From the NCBI GenBank assembly GCA_029261675.1, contig JAJDBA010000227.1:1-8671 (forward strand): a stretch of DNA of 8,671 nucleotides, given 5' to 3'. The notes beneath the pieces were generated by a model, which was given only the letters and a program-made list of their open reading frames with translations, was not told where the DNA came from and did no database searches. Every line of letters begins with the position of its first letter. Position 1 is the first letter of the stretch. The DNA comes from Nitrospinaceae bacterium (GTDB taxonomy: Bacteria; Nitrospinota; Nitrospinia; Nitrospinales; VA-1). Of this stretch, positions 1 to 5,280 are shown piece by piece. Made by a program: the position numbers and the translations under genes.

Positions 1-1
1 A

Positions 2-550
2 GAAGAACTGACCATACACGAATGCGTCAAGGCGGCTTACAATTCAGGCTGTGAATGGGTTGCAATACACGGGCGCACTCGTGCTCAGGGCTACGACGGC
101 AAAGCCAATTGGAACTTAATGGCAGAAGTTAAATCGGAGGCGAAACTTCCTATCATCGGCAATGGAGATATTCGTAGCGCGGAGCAAGCAAAGAATAGAT
201 TAGAGGAATCAAAAGTCGATGCGGTTATGATAGGCCGAGGGGCTTTGCGTAATCCCGGAATATTTAATGAGTGCGTTGGATTGAGCAACGACAACTCTTG
301 CCTGGAAATAATCCATCGCTATCGAAAAAGTTTAATGGAACATTACGACACGCGGTTTTCTCTCATTTTATTGCGAAAATTCTCAGCTTGGCTTGCGTTT
401 GGAAATCCGGGAGCCGCAAAATTCCGCAAGAGTATGTTCGAGTGCATAACCACTGCCGAGGTAATGGAAAAGGTAGAAGAATTCTTTCAAAACCAGCAAC
501 CCCTCCGCTTTGATGACAACGAAGAGTTTATGATGGGCGGCCATGGCTAA
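2..550 (+). CDS. dus: tRNA-dihydrouridine synthase, C-terminal part (5' end outside window)
   Basis: FMN- and NADPH-dependent reduction of specific uridines in tRNA to dihydrouridine is the known role of this family. The reading frame is open from base 2 and gives 182 residues to a TAA at 548-550. Visible family landmarks are HGRTRAQGYDGKANW near the start, PIIGNGDI, and IGRGALRNP, which are the late TIM-barrel strands and FMN-phosphate loops. The C-terminal helical tRNA-binding domain follows (RKFSAWLAFGNPGAAKFR and on). The catalytic Cys and the first half of the barrel lie upstream of the window. An internal ATG at 119 sits in the middle of the barrel and is not the start. The family is clear; the DusA/B/C subtype is not, though the style is the common bacterial NifR3/DusB-like one. 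A solo hairpin repeat begins only two bases after the stop codon. Confidence 0.94.
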   Translation, partial: EELTIHECVKAAYNSGCEWVAIHGRTRAQGYDGKANWNLMAEVKSEAKLPIIGNGDIRSAEQAKNRLEESKVDAVMIGRGALRNPGIFNECVGLSNDNSCLEIIHRYRKSLMEHYDTRFSLILLRKFSAWLAFGNPGAAKFRKSMFECITTAEVMEKVEEFFQNQQPLRFDDNEEFMMGGHG

Positions 551-552
551 CC

Positions 553-579
553 GTCCACTCGCCGTGGGGACAATAGGTC
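553..579 (+). repeat. Solo copy of the hairpin/AATAGGTC element end (E0)
   Basis: A 4-bp hairpin (CCAC 555-558, loop TCGCC, GTGG 564-567) is followed by GGAC and AATAGGTC (572-579). These 27 bases match the left end of element E1 (1967-1993) at 23 of 27 positions. No GACCTATT partner and no copy of the shared element core is visible before the next gene at 735. It is therefore a solo or decayed end, placed directly after the dus stop. Confidence 0.75.
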
Positions 580-602
580 AAGACTGGGCTGAGCGAACTA
601 TT

Positions 603-634
603 AGAGTAAAGCTTCTGGACTGAGGTTTTACTCT
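603..634 (+). terminator. Possible weak terminator after dus
   Basis: AGAGTAAA (603-610) pairs perfectly with TTTACTCT (627-634) across a 16-nt loop and is followed by CTTTGTTATAG. The stem is AT-rich and the U-tract is poor, so it is a weak candidate. The rest of the 551-734 gap holds the solo repeat at 553-579 and a TATAGT hexamer at 641-646 that could be a -10 box, but it has no good -35 partner. I see nothing else in the gap. Confidence 0.25.
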
Positions 635-734
635 CTTTGTTATAGTTAGGCTGTGCCAAGTTCCTGCGAGTGAATGGCGTGCTATCCGCGGTAAAGAAGT
701 TTAATCATTTTATATTAAAGGTGAGTGAATAATT

Positions 735-1562
735 GTGGTCGATAAAGAACCCAAAGTATTTCAGAAGACCCATTCCGATGGGGATCGGGCGAAACACAAA
801 AAGCAGGAAGAATTTACTCTTTATGGTTGGAACGCTTGCATGAGTGCGTTTAAAAAACGCCCTGAAAGTTTGCTACGCTTGTTTTTTAGTCGAGCTAGAG
901 AAACCGAATTAAAAGAAGTAAAAGCCTGGTGCGCTAAGAAAAAACTTCCTTTTCGCCAGTTGGATCAAGAGTCATTGAACAAAGTGGCGGCAGCAATGCA
1001 TCACGAAGGAATTGTCATGGTGGTGCGTCCTCGCACTTGTGGATCGGTGCATAAATTAATTCGTGGCAGTATCCCTGAAAATGGAATCGTGGTGGCTCTC
1101 GATGGTATCGACAATCCCCATAATCAGGGCGCGATCATACGAAGCTCCGCTTATTTTGGAGCCCATGGTTTGATAGTGCCCGGCACGGGGAAGGTGACAG
1201 GCATCACCCCTTCCGCTGCAAGATTGGCAGAAGGGGGCTGGGAATCGGTCCCGGTTTATAACAGCAGTGACTTATCCTCCTCACTGAGGGATTGTCGTGA
1301 ACAGGGCTGGTGCGTAGTGGGTGCCGACCCGAATGCAAAGGAAACCCTAAGCTCGGCAAAAATTCGTTTTCCTGCTGTGCTGGTACTGGGCAATGAACAT
1401 GAAGGCCTTTCAGATCGCGTAAAAAGCCGTTGCGATGCGCTTGTGACCATTCCAGGAAAGGGAGATATGCAATCCTTAAACGTTTCCGTAGCGGCGGGCA
1501 TAATGTTGGCAGAACTTGATCGGCGGAGAAGCAGTAGCAAAAAATCCTCTAAATCCAAATGA
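735..1562 (+). CDS. TrmH/SpoU-family RNA 2'-O-methyltransferase
   Basis: A 275-residue SPOUT methyltransferase expected to transfer a methyl group from SAM to a ribose 2'-OH in rRNA or tRNA. A basic N-terminal tail is followed by an L30e-like substrate-binding domain (about 28-100, YGWNACMSAFKKRPESLLR). The SpoU domain (about 117-262) has all three motifs: motif 1 DNPHNQGAIIRSS (126-138) with Asn130 and Arg136, motif 2 LGNEHEG (218-224), and motif 3 SLNVSVAAG (247-255). The N-terminal domain resembles E. coli YfiF more than RlmB or TrmH to my eye, so the target nucleotide is not assigned. The C-terminus is a short Ser/Lys-rich tail. The GTG start at 735 is chosen because AAAGGTGAG (717-725) precedes it at a suitable distance. 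The stop TGA overlaps the ATG of the next gene (ATGA), which suggests translational coupling. Confidence 0.9.
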   Translation: MVDKEPKVFQKTHSDGDRAKHKKQEEFTLYGWNACMSAFKKRPESLLRLFFSRARETELKEVKAWCAKKKLPFRQLDQESLNKVAAAMHHEGIVMVVRPRTCGSVHKLIRGSIPENGIVVALDGIDNPHNQGAIIRSSAYFGAHGLIVPGTGKVTGITPSAARLAEGGWESVPVYNSSDLSSSLRDCREQGWCVVGADPNAKETLSSAKIRFPAVLVLGNEHEGLSDRVKSRCDALVTIPGKGDMQSLNVSVAAGIMLAELDRRRSSSKKSSKSK

Positions 1563-1990
1563 TATTTTTTGCGAAGTTGCATCCCTTAATCGTTCACTTC
1601 CCCGTTGCCTTATTAACCAGCGGTGTAGTCTTTGAATTTTATGGCAGCTTAAGAAAAGATGAGGTGGTTGCAACAGCAGGTCGGTTCAACATACGTTTAG
1701 GGTTCTGGTGCATTTTTCCTGTATTACTGGTGGGGTTTCTAGGGATGTTGAGTCTGGGCAATACCGAAAAATTTAAAGACTTTCTTTCCGGGCACCTGCG
1801 TTTTGCTTTTCTCACCGCAGGTACTTTCCTTATTGCGATGCTCGTTTCCCGCTACTTTCGTAGTCCACTCGGTCGAGTGGTTTACTTCCTAGCCCTTGCC
1901 GCAGGTCTCGTCTGTGTGCTCCGCACCGGTTACTACGGCGGCGAACTCGTCCACCGCTTCGACCTCCCCCACTCGGCGTGGGGCCAATAG
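1559..1990 (+). CDS. DUF2231-type four-helix membrane protein (paralog A)
   Basis: 143 residues with four predicted membrane helices (about 8-28, 46-66, 82-99, 104-122). The N-terminal LHPLIVHFPVALL is the signature of the DUF2231 predicted membrane protein family, whose function is unknown. Histidines at 8, 13, 79 and 132 recur in paralog B, which might point to a heme or metal site; this is inference. It starts inside the stop of the methyltransferase gene (ATGA) with no clear ribosome binding site of its own, so translation is probably coupled. The last codons (HSAWGQ, then TAG at 1988-1990) lie inside the left hairpin of repeat element E1, so the native C-terminus may have been replaced or extended. 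The function is not known to me. Confidence 0.85.
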   Translation: MIFFAKLHPLIVHFPVALLTSGVVFEFYGSLRKDEVVATAGRFNIRLGFWCIFPVLLVGFLGMLSLGNTEKFKDFLSGHLRFAFLTAGTFLIAMLVSRYFRSPLGRVVYFLALAAGLVCVLRTGYYGGELVHRFDLPHSAWGQ

Positions 1991-2142
1991 GTCAGGGCCC
2001 CAACTGCGCACAAAATTATTTAGGCATATTAACAAGATATTTATCTGCTCTAGGTTAGAAAGCAATTGCAAACCTATTGTAAAAGGCTCAACCGTATTTG
2101 ATAGCTTGATGAGAATCGACCTATTGGCTCCACGCCCAGTGG
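1967..2142. repeat. Hairpin-capped inverted-repeat element E1
   Basis: The left end has hairpin CCCCAC-TCGGC-GTGGGG (1967-1983) followed by CCAATAGGTC (1984-1993). The right end is its inverted copy: GACCTATTGG (2118-2127), then a CCAC-GCCCA-GTGG hairpin (2130-2142). The reverse complement of 1969-1993 matches 2118-2142 at 23 of 25 positions. The core between them is AT-rich, has no convincing ORF, and shares two blocks with element E2. The element lies between convergent DUF2231 genes and its left end contains the stop codon of paralog A. It resembles a MITE or an enlarged REPIN. No transposase is present in the window, so the mobilising enzyme is unknown. Confidence 0.75.
2010..2046 (+). 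repeat. Core block shared by E1 and E2, copy 1
   Basis: This 37-nt AT-rich stretch matches 2594-2630 at 34 of 37 positions, including an uninterrupted CATATTAACAAGATATTT. It lies about 17 bases inside the left AATAGGTC border of E1, as its partner does in E2. A second shared block, AGCTTGAYGAGAA, is at 2103-2115 here and 2676-2688 in E2. The order and spacing of blocks show that E1 and E2 are copies of one element. Confidence 0.8.
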
Positions 2143-2166
2143 ACTATAGGCCCCACGCCGAGTGGA
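2121..2166. repeat. 23-nt tandem duplication of the element end
   Basis: Bases 2121-2143 and 2144-2166 are two tandem copies of a 23-nt unit with 20 of 23 identical positions. Each contains a CCAC...GTGG hairpin with a 5-nt loop. The first copy is the right end of E1. The second copy encodes, on the minus strand, the last residues and TAG stop (2144-2146) of DUF2231 paralog B. A replication-slippage duplication or a nested second insertion would both give this pattern. Confidence 0.75.
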
Positions 2167-2539
2167 CAAGCTGATAACCGGAGAATAGGCAAATGCACAT
2201 AGTTAATAATCCCACAGCGTAAAAGCCCTGAGCCGTCTTAGAAAAAGAGTTGGTATAGGAGTAACCCGTAACAAAACCGTAGAGGACGGTGAACAAGAAA
2301 GAATAACCCTGGTGCCCTTCCACATCTATCGTTGTGCGCAAATTGATATCAACCGAAACCATTCCCGAAAAACTGGCGACAACAGCAGCCATCAAACCAA
2401 GACTAAAATTAAAACTCGCGGCGGAACCGAGTTTCGGATCGTTTCTCTTTTTCGATAGATAAAGCAAGGCCAGCCCCGCAACAAATAAGGCGGGTGGAAA
2501 ATGTGAAATAAAAGGATGAAATGTAACAGAACTAATCAT
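2144..2539 (-). CDS. DUF2231-type four-helix membrane protein (paralog B)
   Basis: 131 residues from the ATG at 2539. It aligns without gaps to paralog A over the first 50 or so residues: FHPFISHFPPAL against LHPLIVHFPVAL, and FN at 43-44 with Gly48 in both. Four helices are predicted at about 9-28, 43-62, 79-97 and 104-120. Histidines at 8, 13, 76 and 126 correspond to 8, 13, 79 and 132 of paralog A. A GTG at 2551 would add four residues (MRSS), but it lies inside a hairpin and lacks a ribosome binding site. The ATG has GGAG four bases upstream, which is short, and it matches the start of paralog A. The C-terminus LVHSAWGL and its TAG are encoded in the duplicated E1 end. Function unknown; the gene is bracketed by two copies of the same repeat element. 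Confidence 0.8.
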   Translation of the reverse strand: MISSVTFHPFISHFPPALFVAGLALLYLSKKRNDPKLGSAASFNFSLGLMAAVVASFSGMVSVDINLRTTIDVEGHQGYSFLFTVLYGFVTGYSYTNSFSKTAQGFYAVGLLTMCICLFSGYQLVHSAWGL

Positions 2540-2550
2540 ACTGCTCCGCA

Positions 2551-2737
2551 CCAGCGTGACGCTGGACTCTAAAGGTCAGGACGCTATCTCCAAACAAAAT
2601 TGTTTATGCATATTAACAAGATATTTTTCTAGTGAGGGAGGTTTAGATGGACGGGTTTAAAAAGCTCCATCTAGAAGCTTGACGAGAACAGTATCAACAA
2701 AAAAGAATAGACCTATTAGCCGCAGGGCTTGCCCTGC
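2551..2737. repeat. Hairpin-capped inverted-repeat element E2
   Basis: A second copy of the element. The left end is a perfect hairpin CCAGCG-TGA-CGCTGG (2551-2565), then AAAGGTCAGG (2571-2580). The right end is GACCTATTAGC (2710-2720), then a perfect hairpin GCAGGGC-TT-GCCCTGC (2722-2737). The hairpin sequences differ from those of E1 and from each other, yet every one is fully paired, while the GGTC...GACC borders and core blocks are kept. It fills the gap between tatB and DUF2231 paralog B, beginning 3 bases past the tatB stop and ending 11 bases before the paralog B start codon. I see no convincing promoter in it on either strand. Confidence 0.7.
2594..2630 (+). repeat. Core block shared by E1 and E2, copy 2
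   Basis: Partner of 2010-2046 in the same orientation, 584 bases away, with 34 of 37 identical positions. The two copies are direct repeats that flank DUF2231 paralog B, so recombination between them would delete that gene. Confidence 0.8.
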
Positions 2738-2740
2738 CGT

Positions 2741-3034
2741 CTAGAGATCTTTTTTGATATCGCCTGCGATATCCAGATCCATTTCAGAAAGGTTAACATC
2801 GACATCGATTTTCGTAGCCGCTCCGATATCTTGTTCCAAGGCATCGATATTAACCGTTTGCTTGAGGCCTTCGGCTTCGTCCATAACGTCTTGTTTCAGT
2901 CCGCTGAAAGTGTGTTGAAACTCTCCCCAACCTTTACCGATTGCTTTTGCAAGTTTAGGAAGGTTTTGCGGGCCAATCACCACAACGGCGATTCCCATAA
3001 TTACCATCAGCTCAAAAAATCCGATATCAAACAT
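2741..3034 (-). CDS. tatB: Twin-arginine translocase subunit, TatB/TatA-like
   Basis: 97-residue Tat component expected to work with TatC in exporting folded proteins across the inner membrane. It has an N-out transmembrane helix (about 5-20), then the hinge GPQNLPKLAKAIGKGWGE (21-38) and an amphipathic helix, then an acidic C-terminal tail. The MFDIGFFEL start with Glu8 and the GPQ..P hinge are more TatB-like than TatA-like, but short proteins of this family are hard to split. The ATG at 3034 has AAAGGAG (complement of 3043-3049) at 8 bases spacing, so the start is secure. No tatA or tatC is adjacent. The stop TAG (2741-2743) abuts the right hairpin of element E2, which has no T-tract directly after it. 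Confidence 0.88.
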   Translation of the reverse strand: MFDIGFFELMVIMGIAVVVIGPQNLPKLAKAIGKGWGEFQHTFSGLKQDVMDEAEGLKQTVNIDALEQDIGAATKIDVDVNLSEMDLDIAGDIKKDL

Positions 3035-3176
3035 TCAATGCGCTCCTTTTTATTCGGGTAGGATTATTTTAGCAGAATAGGAACCGATTTTCATCTATTC
3101 CAAGACAACTATTTTACAGTTCCATGCGTCAAGGACTTGAAAAATCAGTCCATTGAGGTAGACTGGGGTAAGATTT
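3035..3176. promoter_or_regulatory. Divergent promoter region between tatB and ribF
   Basis: These 142 bases separate two divergently transcribed genes, so they should hold promoters for both. On the minus strand TTGGAA and TATTCT with an 18-nt spacer, and a TAAAAT just downstream, could serve tatB. On the plus strand TTGAAA (3137-3142) with TAGACT (3159-3164) is a weak candidate for ribF, but it lies too near the start to be comfortable. GAATAG (3075-3080) and CTATTC (3096-3101) form a 6-bp inverted repeat that could be an operator. I see no FMN riboswitch. All assignments are tentative. Confidence 0.3.
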
Positions 3177-4106
3177 ATGAAAATAGTACGCGGAACCAAA
3201 AATATAAGCGGTCCCTTTCCCTACCCCGTAGTGACTCTGGGCAATTTTGACGGGGTGCATGTAGGTCACCAGATTCTTTTTCGCAAAGCGGCTGAGATTG
3301 CCTTGGAAAAAAGGGGTACCTCCATTGCCTTCACGTTCGAGCCACATCCTTTAAAAATCATTGCTCCCGAAAAAGTTCCGCCCCTGCTCACCCATTTCCA
3401 CAAAAAAATGGAACTCATCGAAGCCTGTAATATTGATAGCGTCATTTGCGCCGATTTCACACGCCAGTTTGCGGACCAACGACCGCGCGACTTTTCGAAA
3501 AATATTCTCAGCGAAAAAATTGGCGTTAAAGAAATGGTAGTCGGATTCGACTACGCCTTCGGCCGCGGCCGCGAAGGCACCATTCCCTACTTGAAAAAAA
3601 TGGGAGAAGAGTTTGGTTTCATCGTTCATGTGGTCGAACCATTCCAACTCGATGGGTTAACCGTTAGCAGTTCTCATGTACGAGAAGCAATCGAATCGGG
3701 AAACATGGAGTCCGCGCGAAAATTTTTGGGGCGCTATTATTCTATCGAAGGACCCGTTGTTGCCGGGTATAAAACGGGACAAGCGATCGGCTTCCCCACC
3801 GCTAATATCGACACCAGCAAGGTGCAGATTCCAGGAACAGGCGTTTATGCCGTGCGTATGATCTATCAAAATAAAACCTACGATGCAGTTGCGAATATCG
3901 GGTTTAATCCTACCTTCCACCGCGACCGATTGAGCGTAGAAGTCCATATCTTCGATTTCAATCAAGTGATTTACGGGAAGGAAATCGAGGTGGAGTTCAT
4001 CGCCCGCATCCGTAGTGAAATAGAATTCAAGTCGAAAGATGAATTGGTCGTTCAGATAAATAAAGATATCGAAAAAGCCAGAGCCCTGCTTAAGGAGTCA
4101 AATTGA
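3177..4106 (+). CDS. ribF: Bifunctional riboflavin kinase / FMN adenylyltransferase
   Basis: Converts riboflavin to FMN and then FAD in the cytoplasm. 309 residues, the normal length for RibF. The N-terminal nucleotidyltransferase (FAD synthetase) domain has VTLGNFDGVHVGH (19-31) with the HIGH-like GVHVGH, FEPHP (54-58) and the later SSSHVR (164-169). The C-terminal flavokinase domain begins around 185 with LGRYYSIEGPVV, then GQAIGFPTANI (201-211), GVYAV (222-226) and NIGFNPTF (240-247), and it ends with the usual helix. All expected motifs are present. The ATG at 3177 is preceded by GGGGT (3165-3169) at 7 bases. The stop TGA overlaps the TTG start of the downstream flippase-like gene, so the two are likely co-translated. 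Confidence 0.96.
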   Translation: MKIVRGTKNISGPFPYPVVTLGNFDGVHVGHQILFRKAAEIALEKRGTSIAFTFEPHPLKIIAPEKVPPLLTHFHKKMELIEACNIDSVICADFTRQFADQRPRDFSKNILSEKIGVKEMVVGFDYAFGRGREGTIPYLKKMGEEFGFIVHVVEPFQLDGLTVSSSHVREAIESGNMESARKFLGRYYSIEGPVVAGYKTGQAIGFPTANIDTSKVQIPGTGVYAVRMIYQNKTYDAVANIGFNPTFHRDRLSVEVHIFDFNQVIYGKEIEVEFIARIRSEIEFKSKDELVVQINKDIEKARALLKESN

Positions 4107-5194
4107 AAAAAGTACGACAAACCCTGATAGGACTAGCCATCGCTTTCGGTGCGCTTTATTACACCCTTCGAAACATTTCGTTTGAAGAGTTCGCAGCCTC
4201 GTTAAAAAACGCAGAACTCATTTATATATTGCCGGGTTTGGCCCTCATTTGTCTCAGTTACGTTACCCGCGCCTACCGCTGGCAGGCACTGTTGCGTCCT
4301 TTTAAGCACATCCCCATTAAAGAGATTTTTTCACCGTTAATGATCGGATTTATGGGGAGCATCCTACCTGCTCGAGCCGGTGAAATATTACGCGCCTATG
4401 TGGTAGGGAAAAAACACAACATCACCTTTTCCGGAGCATTTTCAACGATCATCGTTGAACGGCTGTTTGACCTCGTTTGCCTGATGGCTATTTTCGTCTG
4501 GGTCTTTGTGTTCAATGCTGAAATGTTCGATCCTAACCTGACCTTTTCAGGGGTCTCCGTGCAGAGCATGGCAATAGGGTTTGGCCGCGTTTGCTTTATT
4601 CTTGTCATGGGTTTACTAGGATTCATGTTTCTGCTTGCTTGGCAGGAAGAAAAAGTAAAATCGTGGATAAGCTGGTGCATTCGCCCCCTATCCGAAAAAT
4701 GGAAAGAAAAAATAATTTATATGGTGGGCGAGTTTGCTCTGGGATGCCAGATCATCAAAGATAAAAAAGCCTTAATGCAGATCACCCTATTCTCGATTTT
4801 GACTTGGTCATTGATCGTAGCGTTGTATTACCCCTTTTACCTCGCCTTCGATTTGCAAACCCAGACATTAGACTCACTCCTGATTTTGACTGTGATGGTG
4901 TGCATCCTCATTACCGTGTTACCCACCCCAGCCTTTCTTGGGTCTTATAACGCAGGGGTGCTGATAGCCTTGCACGAAATCATGGGCGAAGCAGAAGTGA
5001 CCGCCGTCAGTTTCGGCATGGTTGTGTGGGCAGCATCGTTTTTTGTCGTATTCGCAGGTGGGATCTACTTCATCCTCAGCGACCATATGTCCGTGAAATC
5101 ACTGATGAACGCAGAAGAAGAAGCCGAAGAAGAGCTGGAAAAAGCCGAACATTCGCCTGACACTTCTTCTAGGCATGGAACTAAGGAAGAATAA
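4103..5194 (+). CDS. Flippase-like / LPG synthase TM-family membrane protein
   Basis: 363-residue polytopic inner-membrane protein of the family related to the transmembrane part of MprF and to AglD (UPF0104). Such proteins are linked to lipid or polyprenyl-linked sugar translocation, but the substrate here cannot be told. Seen: several hydrophobic helices, TRAYRWQALLRP (55-66), LPARAGEILRAYVVGKK (88-104), IIVERLFDL (116-124) and PTPAFLGSYNAGV (274-286), which are the family landmarks. The C-terminal 30 residues form a highly acidic, probably cytoplasmic tail (EEEAEEELEK). The start is a TTG at 4103, inside the ribF stop (TTGA), with AAGGAG (4092-4097) five bases upstream. This gives a translationally coupled pair with ribF. 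Confidence 0.85.
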   Translation: MKKVRQTLIGLAIAFGALYYTLRNISFEEFAASLKNAELIYILPGLALICLSYVTRAYRWQALLRPFKHIPIKEIFSPLMIGFMGSILPARAGEILRAYVVGKKHNITFSGAFSTIIVERLFDLVCLMAIFVWVFVFNAEMFDPNLTFSGVSVQSMAIGFGRVCFILVMGLLGFMFLLAWQEEKVKSWISWCIRPLSEKWKEKIIYMVGEFALGCQIIKDKKALMQITLFSILTWSLIVALYYPFYLAFDLQTQTLDSLLILTVMVCILITVLPTPAFLGSYNAGVLIALHEIMGEAEVTAVSFGMVVWAASFFVVFAGGIYFILSDHMSVKSLMNAEEEAEEELEKAEHSPDTSSRHGTKEE

Positions 5195-5199
5195 GCACT

Positions 5200-5262
5200 A
5201 TGGGGTTTATTAGCACGCTCCTAGTGATTTTAACTTTTTGTTCGATTACATGCTTTTTTTAA
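5200..5262 (+). CDS. Possible 20-residue hydrophobic small protein
   Basis: An ATG five bases after the flippase-like gene stop opens a 20-codon frame, MGFISTLLVILTFCSITCFF, ending at TAA 5260-5262. AAGGAAG (5183-5189) lies about 10 bases upstream and could be its ribosome binding site. The peptide would be a single membrane helix, a common form for real bacterial small proteins. Against it: the stretch is AT-rich and short, so a chance hydrophobic frame is quite possible, and the T-runs may be part of a terminator. The remainder of the 5195-5280 convergent gap shows only a weak CACTA/TAGTG inverted repeat. Confidence 0.2.
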   Translation: MGFISTLLVILTFCSITCFF

Positions 5263-5280
5263 AAATGGAATCTCATCGAA

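Noticed and set aside
553..734. A complete third element downstream of dus
   Set aside because: Only the left end is present; neither the shared core block nor a GACCTATT right border occurs before the methyltransferase gene.
1896..2174. 92-residue plus-strand ORF running through element E1
   Set aside because: It overlaps the end of DUF2231 paralog A in another frame, has low-complexity content and no ribosome binding site; it arises from the repeat sequence.
2537..2551. GTG at 2551 as start of DUF2231 paralog B
   Set aside because: It lies at the base of the E2 hairpin without a ribosome binding site; the ATG at 2539 matches the start of paralog A residue by residue.
2699..2737. E2 right hairpin as an ordinary intrinsic terminator of tatB
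   Set aside because: The T-run on the minus strand lies about 16 bases beyond the stem, too far for a standard terminator; the hairpin fits better as an element end.
2729..3061. 110-residue plus-strand ORF opposite the tatB-like gene
   Set aside because: The minus-strand frame has a clear Tat signature, good start and ribosome binding site; the plus-strand frame shows no recognisable domain and is a shadow.
3035..3176. FMN riboswitch ahead of ribF
   Set aside because: The leader is short and lacks the conserved multi-stem FMN aptamer blocks; only a small inverted repeat is visible.
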